Notes under the pieces: model-generated | Told to the model about the DNA's origin: nothing | The model's input: only the letters and a program-made list of their open reading frames with translations | Database searches by the model: none | Shown: in pieces, positions 25,536 to 39,098 of the stretch | Position numbering within the stretch: position 1 is the stretch's first letter | Layout: each line of letters opens with the position of its first letter | Made by a program: the position numbers and the translations under genes | Source: Phaseolus vulgaris | Taxonomy: Eukaryota > Streptophyta > Magnoliopsida > Fabales > Fabaceae | Length of the DNA: 64,000 nt | Direction: 5' to 3' | Assembly (NCBI RefSeq): GCF_000499845.2 | Contig: NC_023754.2 | Coordinates: 25,268,611-25,332,610 of the forward strand

Positions 25536-26638
25536 TGATAAGTGTCTAATTTCAGTAATATTTCATATTAAAATATAGGCACTTATGAGGATTTATTGCT
25601 AATTTACATATAAAATAATCCCTAATTTATGAATTTATACCTTTTTACATTTTTTATGATCTTTATTTGAATAAGAGTATTTTATTCCCAAATTTGGTGT
25701 TAATTGCAGATTTCTGAGGAAGATTGGAGATTTGGATTAAAGATGAATGATTTGAGCCAAAAAGATAAAGATAGAAGGTCCCAGAATGAAAGAAAAAAAG
25801 AAAGAAAGAAAGATTGGGCCTTTTTATGTTTTATCATTTAGCCCATTAGCGCGACACAATAAACAACCTAACCCTAGAAAACTAGGATAAATAGAGGGCT
25901 AGAGGCTCAACCTTAGTGTGTGAGATTGAGAGGAAAACACCATAGAGTGAATTGTAACCCAATTGGGAGAATGGAAGGTGATAGAAGTATGCGTGGCTAA
26001 TTCTACCCTTTGGGATTGGGAGTAATCTGCTCAAACTCTTATGTATTGAGGTGATATTTTATATATTAATATTCAGTTCTTGATTGATTATTGGTATTGT
26101 TGTTTTACTTTTAATTCTCCGTGACAAATTGAGAATCTTAAATCTGACCGGGAGGTATTTTTAGGGTTCGGACCTAAACAACAATACTTAACATATTTGA
26201 GTGCTAGGAATAGACTTGAAATGTTAATTGCTATTAAACGTCTGAGCTTCGTTCTAAGTTGTTCTTATAAGTATGCGAGGGATCGATAGTTAGGGAACAT
26301 TCTTAAGAATTTTATATGCGAGGAATCGATATAAATGATTTTTATACGGGCATCAATTTCAATTAAAGAACTTAATATTAACATGCTAATCAAAATACAT
26401 GAGAGTGAGAGAGATGAAACTTAATCCCAATTTTTCCAATTGAAGCAACTAATTCTTTGTTTGTTTTCTTATTGATCAGTGCCAACATAATCACTTCACA
26501 CTCTTTTTTATTGTTCTGTTGTTATATTTAGCGAATATTGTACTCGATGATTCACTGTTCTTTGTGGGATCGATATCCGTCCTTAGGGACAATTATTACT
26601 TCTGACAAACGTGGTGCACTTGCCGTAAAAAGTCATCA
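25536..26638. mobile_element. Solo LTR of an LTR retrotransposon (1,103 bp)
   Basis: Starts TGATAAGTGTC and ends GTCATCA, so it has 5'-TG...CA-3' termini with a TGAT/ATCA inverted tip. It is flanked by a 5-bp target duplication, GTGAT, at 25531-25535 and 26639-26643. Removing it and one GTGAT restores the broken TIR of the surrounding element. A TATA-like ATAAATAG near 25888 could belong to the LTR promoter. There is no internal coding region, primer-binding site or second LTR, so it fits recombination between LTRs. Probably Ty3/gypsy by its general appearance (weak inference). Confidence 0.85.
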
Positions 26639-26778
26639 GTGATATTTAACAGAAAGGACCATTTTGAATACATTTTAAAAAACTTAGGGACCAAATTGAA
26701 TTTTTTAAAAACCATTGTACCAAATTGACTATTGGCTATAAATATAGGGACGAAAAAGGTAATTAAACATATTTTTAA

Positions 26779-28632
26779 TGTAACCGAGTTTTTAAAAACT
26801 GAAACTTAAGACTAGTTAATCCGTATTATTCAATTCAATTTGTTTAATATTTATACATATATAAAGGGATTATTCATTATAATTGTTTTTTTTATACAAA
26901 TTTTTTCGATTTTATCTTTATTTAATATATTTATTAGTATAATGAAGTATTTTTTTTTTCATTTCATATAAATTACTTAAAAAATAAAATTATTTTTTAA
27001 TTTTAAATTAATATTAATGTCATTTTTATATGTTGATTCCACACTCTTTCCTTAATTCCTTATTTTAAGGCAACAATAGGAAGAGAGAGAACATATTCTC
27101 ACACATTTCCACACCAAATCTCATATATTAGATAAGATAACTTCCATTTCCAATCATCTTCTTCACTCCATTTCAAGCAACTATATTCTTTGGTAAAACA
27201 ATTATTCTTTTGTATCTACCATCGAGTCAATCCTAACTTTAACGTGAACATTATCACACTCTCTGATCCCAAAAACTATCAATGAAGAAGAGAAAAACTT
27301 AAAGAAGAAGAGAGACTCAAATCGGAGAAAAAGAAAAAGAGGTTGTTTTATCAATTCATCATTTTTTTTTACATGTTATTTTTTTTTTTCAATTTCTATT
27401 CATCCAAAGTTATTTCTGTAGCATGTGTTTCCGCTAATATTATATAAAGAAAATATGAATTTTATTAATTAATTATTTCTACCTTGTTTATCTTAGAGGA
27501 GGTAGACTAGCACCACCCATTTGTTTTTTATTGCAAAAAAATTACAATCTACTCATGCACAAGAAAATTAGAATTTTTTTGAATGGATAGTCAAATTCGG
27601 AGATGGTAAGTAAACCTAATGATGGTTTAGCAGAAATACAAATTCCACTGGCTTTTATTGAAATAATCATCGTAAACACTTATCTAATATTAACTGAAAA
27701 CTACAAAGATGAGAGTCTAGGGCAATATTTACTAGTAAAATTGAAAGAGTTGATCAAATGAATGAATATCTTTGATCCTTAATACTTTGTACATTTATAT
27801 AACATTTGCAAACAATTATTTATAATTTAATCATATAGTTATTTATGTAAACAATATTGCATATCAAATACTTTATATCTATCATCATTTCATGACAACA
27901 ACAAAAATATCTAAGTTCTAATAGGATTGATAATTATGAGGGAATTACAACTAATGATTATGATCAAATTACTCTACAGTATTTTAATTTTTTAACTACA
28001 TCATGTATCTCAAATGATAAACTTAAGTTGAAGATTGAAACACCAATAATTTTTTTAGTGAACTAGATTCAGACTGAATGTTTATGTAATGGAAATGGAT
28101 TGATAGTAACAGACTACTAGATCACATCAGGTTGCAAAGATTATCACAAAAAGCACATGTGAGAATGAAATATGTATTCCATGAATATCTATATTTTCGT
28201 CACAATTACCATGATCTTGTAGTCATGGGCCTGTAACTGTATAGTGCAATTTGAAATACAGAATTATCATTTCCTTTTTGCACCTCCACATGTTTTGTTA
28301 CACCACCATAGTTATATTTAACACATTAAAAAATCATTTCAGATAATAGTATCAAACTTTTAAACAATCTAAAATATAAATGATAAATATTCATGGCCAT
28401 AATTTATTATTAAATACTAATTTTATACAGTTATGTTAAAAATTTACTTATTTAAATTATTAAATACACCAAAATTATTAGCATACAACACAATATGTAA
28501 TATACAACATAAAAATTAATAAAAATAAATATAAGAAACGAAAAAATAGGAAAATTACTATATCAACCAATTTACTATGTTGTGACCTGTCACTAAGCTG
28601 TTTTTATTTTCTTGTTTACAACTTGCCTGCAG
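26779..28632. other. AT-rich intergenic region
   Basis: Between the nested transposon and the 547-bp TIR element. A purine-rich stretch at about 27280-27350 is not coding. I see no gene or intact mobile element. Confidence 0.5.
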
Positions 28633-28641
28633 CTGAGGAAA

Positions 28642-29188
28642 GGCAGTTTCTTCCTGCACCCCCCCCCCATTTTTCTTTCTGCACCCCACAAGGTTGTGCA
28701 AAGACAAAATTGTCCCTCTAAAACTGTACATTTTTTTTTTGTATTCCGGATTATGAAATCCGGTAAATTTTTGGATTGGCGCATTCGGTAATCTCCCGGA
28801 TTGATGCTTCTGGTAGTACATGAATAATAGTGTCAATTCAAAATAAAAAAATGCAAAACATTCATAATTGAAAAAACCATTCTGGATCCGCCAATCCGTA
28901 ATTCAAAATATGCATTCCGGATTCAGAAATCTATAATTAAAAAAAATCATTCCGGATCCACCAATCTGTAATAGAAATTAGGCTTCCGAATTCAGCAATC
29001 CGGAATTCAATAATTTATGCAAACTTTGCTTCCGGAATACCCCCTCATCTGGAATGCACCATGATTCACTTCCGGATTGATGAATCCGTAGCACACTCCC
29101 AAATCCCGAAATTGTCGGGGTCAGTTTCGGAATTTACAAAATTGTGGGGTTCAGGAAGAAAAATGTAGGGCTGCAGGAAGAAACTGCC
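28642..29188. mobile_element. 547-bp TIR element (MITE-like), 9-bp target duplication
   Basis: Perfect 17-bp terminal inverted repeats, GGCAGTTTCTTCCTGCA at 28642-28658 and its complement at 29172-29188. Flanked by a perfect 9-bp duplication, CTGAGGAAA, at 28633-28641 and 29189-29197. The 9-bp duplication suggests the Mutator superfamily. The interior has many degenerate palindromic blocks around ATTCCGGATT / ATCCGGAAT and a C run at 28659-28668. It has no coding capacity. Decayed relatives lie at 48.4 and 63.3-64 kb. Confidence 0.9.
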
Positions 29189-30480
29189 CTGAGGAAATAA
29201 TGGAATAGGCCCAAAATAAAAAGGAAACTACAGAAGCAATCTAAAGTCACTGGAGACAGATGAAAGCTAATGGGCTTTTGAATCTTTATGGACAATGCAG
29301 AATAAAACTCCAAGCCCACTCGGAAAGTAGTGATGAGGGGTATCACACACCGTCTATTTTGCTTTTCACCACCTCAACAGCGACACTGTCATCATCATCA
29401 CTTACTCCACTAGGGTTTTGAACCAAACAAAAATAATTTTATTTTATTACAAAAGCTATAAAAAATTACGTCCATGAATCGTACCTATTAATTATTTTAT
29501 TAATATATCAGATATTAAAAATGAGCAGGTCCAAGTTATTTAATTGCTTTCATGTAGTGTGTGTATATATTTTGATATTTGTGGCAATGGCAGTGCCATG
29601 CATCCAATGCCACTGAAAACTATATTATTACTTCACAACATTTTCTCCCTTGCGGCTGAGAAAAGAGACCAACTAACTCATCAAAACACCAAAGGCTATA
29701 AGAATACATTACATCAAAGCTGCCCAACAAAACCAAGTCATTCAATGAAAACAATATTTGGATTCTGTTGAAATTTCATATAATTATATTCAAATGATAA
29801 AAAAAACAAATTCGAATTATTTAAAATTAAATTAGTCAAAACATGATAAGGTACTACTTAAGTGAAAACACTTATAAAATGATTAATAAGTGTCAACAAT
29901 AAATATAGAAACTGAAATCCTACTATATATTTAAATAATTAAAATTAAAAAAAAATTATTTACATAACATGTTTTTAAAAAGAGTAATGATACATTGACA
30001 ACCTGCTTCAACTTATGATTCATAATATAGAGAAATAGTATTTTTTATCACTTCATAAAAAAAACTAAAATTTTAAGCAAAGAACTTGAAGTTGTAAACT
30101 AATGCAAGTTATAATATATCACTTTTTTTTTCTAAAAATAGTCATATTTTAACAGATTAAACTTTATCCATGACTATTAATAAGTGATTATATGTTTCAG
30201 ATTTGATATCCTTAAAATCAAATTATTCGAATTATACATATAATACATAATTTTTTTTATCGATAATAAAAAATATAATAAATGAGAGAATACTACATAA
30301 AAAAAATCAAAAATATTCAAACTCAAATCATTAAAAAAACACTTTGATCCTCTGAAAGTTCAAAAATTTGTATTAAACTCAAGTATTTACAAAATACAAT
30401 GATACAAGAATTTGAAGAGCAGCTGCTATTTGTTGTTTTATATTAACTACCAAAGCCTTATATGTCTGAATAACTAAAAA

Positions 30481-30483
<3 letters not shown>

Positions 30484-30525
<42 letters not shown>
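30484..30525. repeat. (AT)21 microsatellite
   Basis: Uninterrupted AT dinucleotide run, the longest in the window. Confidence 0.95.
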
Positions 30526-30527
<2 letters not shown>

Positions 30528-32024
30528 AAATAAGACAAACGCAAAAAATATAATATGCATTTAATATTTAAATTGATAAAACTTGTCACTTATAATTTGA
30601 TTGAAACTCACATTAATATATGGATTGTATTTTTATGTACATATAATCTGGGTGTGTTGTGTTGCAACAGGTGAATCTGATGCAATTGGTCGAACATGCA
30701 AAGAGGTATAATTGATGTTTGTTTTTTATTAAGAAAGATAAAACGATAAGAATGGGATGAAATGTTGGAGTAGTTAATTGGGTTTATTGAAGATGAGGTG
30801 ATAATAATTGTAATGTGAAAGGTATCAATAGGTTTCTAAAGAGCGTACGCAACAAATAGCTGTCATGATGCCGTTCGCCGCATGGCTCTGAGAGTTTTTC
30901 TCTTCTCTCTGTGCAATTTGGTCTGCTTATTTTCTACAATCCCTGCTGTCACAACCTAACCTCACACCATATTTCTACGTCAACACAAGTAAGCCACGTG
31001 GGGCAGGATCTAATCGTCAACAAATATCCTAGTCAACCCTAACCTTTTTCTTCTCCCTTCTCTTTCTCCTACTCTTCAAATCCTCCCATTTTTAAACCTC
31101 ACCACCTTTTCATTACTAACATCTCTCTCACCGTCAATAATTCAACTCAGATTACTCTTTAAATATTCAAATTTAATATTTGAGCTTGACGGTGAGGTAT
31201 ATAGTGAAGTAGGAATAGTTATGTATGAATGTGCCATACGTACGTCATTGACTATTTCCCTTATTATAAGACTGTCTATATTTCTCGGAAAATAAAACCT
31301 ATATGTTACCTGCATTTGCTGACCAACGACCAACCATGTCTGACTAATAACAATTTTTCCTTTCCAAAAAATTAAAATTCTAGTGATCAAGTTGCGAGCT
31401 TATGAGGTCCCTGAAATTGTACGCTTTGAATTCAAGAATCATTACGTCTACTTCTTTGAACTTCTGTTCTGCTTTTAATGAGCCTTGTTCAGTAGTGCCA
31501 CTGCTACTCTCTATCTATGGACGTTGTAAATTTGTTAAGCTGCTCTTCTTTTCTACGTCGGCATCGCCCACTGTATTTATATATAAATATAATATAAGCA
31601 TGTGCCGATTGTTAAAATGTATTGTAATAAGCCTTGTTTCCTCATGAAGAGTGATTGATTACCTTTTTCAGATGCTTTAGAAACACAATTTCTACACGGG
31701 ACTGTATATTTTTTCCCTTAGCAGCCTCATGGATCTGTTTGCTATATACTTTTCTTTGGGCGTTGGAAATAGTTTGAACGCAGACATTTTACTCAGCTAC
31801 TGTAAATCAACGCAGACAAAGCCATGCGTGGACAATTATCCGCTCTTGGCTTCACAGTCCAAGCCACGAGTTTCGCTATTTAGTTAACTAACTAAATAAA
31901 TAAAACACCAATTATTATGCTTCAATATAACTGCCGAAAATTACTTTCAAAAAAGGGACGTTCCTACGCTGTTTTTTTTTTCTTTTCTTTTTAGTCAAAT
32001 AAAATTATTTTAACTATATTTTAT

Positions 32025-32427
32025 ACATATGTTGTACCGGTAATATAACAATAATGGACGTTGAATATATCAAAGACACACTTCAAACATATTCCCGTGA
32101 TATCAAGAAATCACTACACACGATCTGAGAACCATTACACACGTCTTGGTGAACTGGTTATCTGGCCCACACTAATGGAGGTCCAGGTCAACCTATAAAC
32201 AAGACTTCTGAAGGGAGAAAATGTACGTTTTTTCATATCCTAAGAGAACATACCAATAACTAGCACTGACTTGAGAGTCGGAGTGCAATTGCAGGTACCC
32301 CACCGACCGACAGAGCACACGCGTAAGAGAGGAAGAACTTTGAAGAATTCGAAAACTACTAGCACAACAACGAATTGTGTATGAAGTGGATCAACATTAC
32401 TTATGTCTCGACATCCACATATGTTGT
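32025..32427. mobile_element. Possible decayed retroelement fragment flanked by 11-bp direct repeats
   Basis: ACATATGTTGT occurs at 32025-32035 and 32417-32427, flanking 381 bp. Inside, GACTTGAGAGTCGGAGTGCA and CAGGTACCCCACCGACCGAC resemble strings I recall from plant LTR/TRIM-type elements. The termini do not form clean TG...CA with a 5-bp duplication, so classification is tentative. Confidence 0.3.
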
Positions 32428-32770
32428 TTACACTAACTATCTTTCTAGTTTGATATATTTTTTTTATATTTGGTTTGTTTAAATTTAGTTTGTTTGAAAT
32501 TGATATAATTTAAATATAAGTTTTATTTAATATGATTTAAATTTTGAATAATCTCATTGAAGCTTATTGTTAGAGAGCGGCAGAGGGTTGATTTGAGAAT
32601 AAATATTAACCTTATTACTAACAATAACCTTAACCGGTCAATGTTTTTCCACAAATAAATTCATCACGAATTTTAATATTTTATTTTTCTATTAATATAA
32701 CCTTATTACTAACATTCTGTTTGTTTCTATGCATCACATTCTTTACAGAAATTTGAAAATAAAGAAAGAC

Positions 32771-32836
32771 GTGGTTAGTTTATGTTTATTTTTTTGGTTT
32801 TGTGTGGTTAGTTTATGTTTATTTTTTTGGTTTTGT
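32771..32836. repeat. 33-bp perfect tandem duplication
   Basis: Units 32771-32803 and 32804-32836 are identical; each starts GTGGTTAGTTTATG and ends GGTTTTGT. Confidence 0.9.
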
Positions 32837-35800
32837 GTGAATTTGGTTAGAAAATGTTGAAGGATCCGCAATAACAATTGCTCCATTTGTCTTCTCTCAT
32901 GTAGAAAGCCAGCTGGAGAAAGAAATTTGACTAATTTACGCATTTAATACTTATTGTCTCGTGTATTTTAAATGAGTCCTATAATAGAAAAATTTAAAAC
33001 AAAATTTTGGTCATTGAATGGTTGCTATAATTGGATCGTTGTGTATTTATTCTAATAATAGTATTAATAATTTTAAAATAAAAATCATAATTTAATGGAT
33101 ATTATATTATATTATTTTCTTGTGAAGCTAATTTCATATTATTTATTAAAAATAATATTTATGAATCACTATGGACATTTATTAAAAATAATTTTATGAA
33201 TTTTATATTATTTATTAAAAATATGTATTTGGATTAATAAATCATTTGAAAAAAATATATATGAATAGTCATACTTATTACTATATATATATATATATAT
33301 TAATTTTTAAATTCAAAAATTAAAACTTGGACATTTTTATTTTAATTAACGATATATAATTTCAATTTGTCTTTTAACTTATAAATTTGAAAATTTGGGA
33401 GAAAATATGTTTTATAAATGACTTAAATATACTGTTATTGGAATGTAAATAAGTTACAATTTTTGTTTTATCTTTTATATGTAATATTTATATGTAACAT
33501 ATTAATTTTATTGCCTATGAATTCTCTTCAAAATACATATACACCTTTCACATGTCACTTAACCATACCTACATATAAAATTTGTATTTGTATTTTTAGG
33601 TAAATGATTATTTACATACGAATATAAATCCGTATATACATAAATAAATAGATGAATACAAATTTTCTTGTACTAAATATTAAATCTATTGATATAAATA
33701 ACTATTTAAAAGTTACTTGTTAAGTAAATATAACTACATTTTTCAATCCGTTAATAATATGAATTTCTTTTAACAGTTAAAGAAATGACCTTCAGGTGTA
33801 GAATCTTAAGGTGAAAGATTTGAAGCTATAGTAGCAGAGGAGTGACTAAAAGATGAATAATTCTTGTTGTTTTTTTCTTTAAGAATGTAAAGAAAAAGTT
33901 CTTTGAGCTGTATTTTTAATAGAACAACATTAATCATATATTAAGTTAAGATAAAAAAAAGTATTAAACAATTAGAATGCTAGTGACTTAAACAATTAAT
34001 TAAATTTGTCCCACGATGAAACTTGGAAGCGAACAACAATCAAGAAAACAAAAATCAAACTATCAATCCAAATAAATGCACAAGGGAAGAAGTAAAACTA
34101 AAAGTTTAAAAATTGACTTTTTTATTATTTCTAGTTTGAAAAGTTAAACATGCTGTAAATTTTGTTTGTTATAAAAATATTTCAAAATAGCTCCAAAGTT
34201 CCAATTATTCGAGGAGGATGACCAATTTTTTTTATATGTTTCTATTATAAGCAATTTTTATTTTATATATGCACGTTGTTTATTTTATGGAATCTTCCTC
34301 TTAATTAGGGTGAACACACACATATATAATAGTCCTATAGACTTGCATATAGTTCGTAACTACACTTTTATGTAAGATCTACGCGTCTGTGTTGTTTGGA
34401 CAGATTTTTTTTTTTTTGTTTTAAACAAACGAACCTCACACAGAAAATGTATAGTAGAAAGTTTACCCAGAAAATGAGAAAAGAAGTATTTTCTTTGTTC
34501 AACAACAAAAAAAATATTACTTTTCATTGGTCACATATTTTACTTTCTATTCAAATAAAAAATATTGAAAAATAATTCATTTTTAAAATTATATTTTGTT
34601 TTCATTTTCATATATTACTTTTCTCTCAAACGAATAATCATATTTTTTGACACTTTCTTTTATTTTCTTCGTAACAAATGAACATAGGACATAAGTTGGT
34701 ATCAAAATGTCCCTTTCGATGTAATTTTTTTCAATGTAAGATATAGATAATTAATCGAAATAGTTACATCAAAATATGTTATATAATATGAGTTTAAAGT
34801 GTTGAAACTGGCTATATGTTGTGCAGTTATTAGTCAACGTTCAATGGACGTTGTCCTTCCATTAATGTGGTTATGTTCAATGGTTTTGAAGGTGATTATT
34901 CTTTTGGTTTAAATTGGAAGTTTTTGTTTCAAAGAAGGACTCTTGGTAGTCAAGGTAAAGGAAGGAAGCTAGGCTCATGTGTGCTATTTTTTCTTTGTCT
35001 GGTAACATCAAGAATTGCCTTTTCCCCTTCAACTTTACCCATTTTTCAAAAGAAGTATTAAAGGCAATCTGAAAGAGACCAAAGCTAAAGAACAACGTCG
35101 CAAGAAATTGAAATTTGTTGATGCATGGAAGCAACAAAAAGTGTCTATTAAACTACTATTTCCTTCCTATTTTCTCCTTCTAATTACCATTTACATTACA
35201 TGGTTTGGGGAATAAAACGGTTCAGTAGGTAACCCAGTGCTAAAAATTTCCTCTCTAACAATATGTCCACTTTAATTTCCATTTAAAATTTTAAAAAATA
35301 TCTGGGTGTAAAATTGAACTAATCGATTTTTAATCTTTATAAACTAATGCAATTGATTTTAATTAATAGCCTTAAACTTTATTAATTTTAATATTCATTT
35401 TTTAAAATAATCACTAAAAAAATCATTAAATAAAAAATAATTTTAGAGATAAAAAAATAATTAATCTCTATATTTATGTATCGTTTGTGTTAACATATGG
35501 GTTTTGGTCTAGTCTCCCATATTTTTGTATTTTTTATTATTATTATTTCTTTTTAATAATATTTTTTTTTCATGTGATGGCAGATGATTGTTGTTTCTTG
35601 GAGTGTCAGCTTAGCTGAGATATCAAGTTGTATAGTGATGCCTAACACGAAAACTTTATAAAAAAAACTAAATTAGATACTATTTTGGATACTATAACAA
35701 TTATTGATATTTAAACTAATTTTTATTATTAATAAAATTTATAAATTAATTTTTAAAATAATAAATAATTTAGTTAATATAATAATTAATTTTTTTTTTA

Positions 35801-38800
35801 AATTGATTTATGATTTTCTTGTAGTTAACTTCTATTATCATTTATTACATCTTCATATTATATGAGTGACTATTTTGAAGTAATAATATTAAATCGTGTA
35901 AACTTATTTCAAAAGTTTAAAATGTATGAAAATTAAATAACAATTTTTAAAGTTTAAAATTAAAATTAGTCATATTTAAAAGAATTAAAAGAATAATTTT
36001 ATCGTAATAATTTTATGAAAAGATAGACAATGTTATCCTGTTGACAACTGGATACTTGAATAATAATAACAAGTATTGTAAACACTAAATAGAACACAAA
36101 TTTTTAATGTAAAACTCAATTAAAAATATTTAAATTTATAAAATACTTAAAAAACTTAACTAAGTCATTAATATATATATATATATATAATACATAATAG
36201 CCTTGAAACAATAATAATATAATTGTTAGAATTAATTATATTCCAAGAATCCCCCATGTTGTTAGAGAAGAAGCTCATTTTGAAGCAATAAGAGCTACTT
36301 ATCGAGGTTCGAATAGGAGTTTGGTCCTTGCAAGTTTAGTAAGAAAAAAAAAACTAGCTATTATCTTCTTTTTAATATGTTTAAAGGTGATAAAAATAAT
36401 ATCTTATTTTGATTGAGAATAAATTTTAAAAAAATTGTTTTAAATGAAAAGTCTTTAAGCATGTGTCTGTTTCTATTCTAAAGACAAAAACTCGTTGAAT
36501 GAAGGAACTGGAGTAAAACTTAAAAAATGAGACGTGAAATCACCAAAAATGAAAAAAAAAAATCTTCAGACTTTCTATTATTCTCAAATATGAAGAAGGT
36601 TTGATTTCTATAACCTATAATCGATTAAGCAGACAAAATTAATATATTTTAAATAAAATATAACAAAATATTTATTCTTTTATTCTAAAATGTATAGAAA
36701 AATTAAAATAATAAAAATTAAAATTTTGATAATTTATTTTAGTATACTTTTATTTAAAATATTTTATTTATTTATTAAATATTTTATAATTATTTTTTAT
36801 TTTTATTTAAAATTTATTTTAACTTTAATTTACACTTTCAAAATATTTTTTTATTTAAATTATTTATAAATAATATTTTCTAAATATATTAATATATAAT
36901 CAAATTTATTTTATTACATCAATCAAATCTACTATAAACTTTCTTCTCACTTTGCATTCTCCCCTCTATAAAAAAAAACATAACATTCCACTATATTTTT
37001 CTTATTTCCTTACCTTTTCTATTCCTTCCTTTGTTTAAACAAAACCTAAAAGACAAAAAATTTTCCTTTCTCCTTTATTATCTAGTTGTTCTAGTGGCAC
37101 CTTCATTACATGAATTCCTCTTATTGCTCTCACTTTCATGTTGTCACCTTCATTTCCATCCAATTATCCTCCATAGTCATCCTCCTCTAGGCATGCTCAT
37201 TTACGATTTCAATTGGGTTTGAATATAAATCACCAGAATTATATATATGAAAATTTCAAAATAGGATTTGAGATTGGTGATGTTTGACTATTATTGATGA
37301 ATATCAATAAATAATTCTAGAACGTTGAAAGGTTCACATATTATAAAGATTTTTTTTGTAGTAGTAAAAATGGTTGTAGTTTTAAAATATTTATATTTTT
37401 CATTTCTATACTTTTACTTAAAATTTCATACTATTTTTCTCTCATCATAACATCCATAATTAGAGTAATTACTTAACATCACTACCTAGGAGACTATACG
37501 AGGGAGCTTATCTCCATTGGTGAGAAGAAGGCGATGAAGTCGCATTGGGGGGACGGCAAGCAAATGGTGGAGAGGTTGAAGTTGAGACTACTCGAGTGAG
37601 ACAGTCAATGCTAAAAAATGAATGAGAGATACAGACATTTGAATAAGAGGTTGAAGAAGATAGGAGTGATCAAATACATTAGGCTAGTCAATTTTTTCAA
37701 ATTAATTTAGTTTAAATTCTATGCCCGAATTAAATATGTCGTTTAATTTTATTAGATCAGAGAGTGGAATAAAACATTATGAAACAATAATTTTTTAGAA
37801 ACTTAAACCAAGAACTTTTTTTTTTTCTATTTCCAAAAGTACATTTCAAGTTTAAGATTAAAACCCAAAAACTATAACCAAATGGGGCACTCCTACGCTG
37901 ATTGTTAAAAATTCATTATGATGGAATATTTATATATTATTAGTGTATTAATCTGTTAATATAAATTAAAAATATGTACGCTATATTAGCTTAAGTTTTA
38001 TTTGTTAGAAGTGATTGTGTGACCAACATTTTTCTTACTAATTGTGACATTATTTTGTTGAAGTGAAAGATGAAGTTATGTACATATTTAGCATGGATGC
38101 GTGACATAATTGAGAGAAAGTTTCCTGGTTCAGAAGTCTTCAACTCACCTGCTATTCGTTCACTCTGTAACAAATCCCTTTTATTAATTATAATGTGGTA
38201 TTTTTATCCATAAATACCTGTTTTTATTTTATTTTTGTATCGTCAGAAAGAGGCAGGTAGGGTTAGAAACTGGCCAGTCCATTGCCTAATTTGCTTCCGT
38301 TGTAAAAGTATATAATATAACGAGTACAAAAATAAGAAAACGCCACAATGATGTTTGTTGCGTCAATTTTTTGAAATATAGGCATGGAAATACAGGCGAA
38401 TACTGTGAAATATAAGATTGTCAAGTTCTTGAAATCGAAGGAGAGTTTTTCATTTTTTAAATGCTACAACCTAAAGTCATGACTTGCACCGAATGAAAGA
38501 CGTGAATTGATTAAAATATATACATTTAATTTGATCCGGTAGCTGCATAATATTGTAAAAAATGAATAAGTACAAAAATATATGCACTCTTGGAGAAGTA
38601 TTGTTGATTGTAGCTAGACCAATTCACCTTATTTTATGGGAATTTAACATTGTTTTTTCCTGAGGTCTGGTTTCTTTGGGTCAATGAATACATAAAATGG
38701 CAAATGATCAATCATTCCAGTAGTTGACGAACGACTCCTGCTATTTTCTCCGTTAGAGGTTTAGGAAATACAGCGACTTATTATCTGACAAATATAACAA

Positions 38801-39056
38801 ATTAAGCAATTCAATGAATGAATAATTAATGTTTCTCATCTTCGTAATACAAAACTTAAATAATCTAAAATAAGTAGAATAAAATTATATAATTGAAGAG
38901 ATTAGAGATAAAAGAAATAATGTGGAGAGAGGTGTGAAGAGAAGAGGGGGGTCCCACAAGTAAAGAGTCAACAAGGTACCCGGGGGTTTGGATCTGAAAT
39001 GAGGTGGGTGGGCCATGCAAAGACTAAGTTACTTGGGCAACCAGTCTTCGGTCATC

Positions 39057-39059
<3 letters not shown>

Positions 39060-39096
<37 letters not shown>
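39060..39096. repeat. (GA)18 microsatellite
   Basis: Uninterrupted GA run. Plausibly polymorphic and able to bind GAGA-type factors, but no gene is close by. Confidence 0.95.

Positions 39097-39098
<2 letters not shown>

Larger units (their letters stand above)
24812..26769. mobile_element. Non-autonomous Mutator-like element, interrupted by a solo LTR
   Basis: Bounded by a perfect 9-bp target duplication, TATTTTTAA, at 24803-24811 and 26770-26778. The terminal inverted repeats are about 188 bp. The left one is 24812-24999. The right one runs 25474-25535 and then resumes at 26644-26769, because a 1.1-kb solo LTR (25536-26638) plus its 5-bp target copy sits inside it. Both arms carry GTTTAATTACC at the tip, then AATTTGGTCCCTAAGTTT and GTGCTTATGTGGCAGACACA. 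Long TIRs with a 9-bp duplication are diagnostic of the Mutator superfamily. Without the LTR the element is about 850 bp and has no transposase frame. Confidence 0.9.

Noticed and set aside
31826..31880. Hairpin CTCTTGGCTT / AAGCCACGAG as a possible microRNA precursor
   Set aside because: The stem is only about ten base pairs, too short for a plant pri-miRNA, and no known mature miRNA is recognised.
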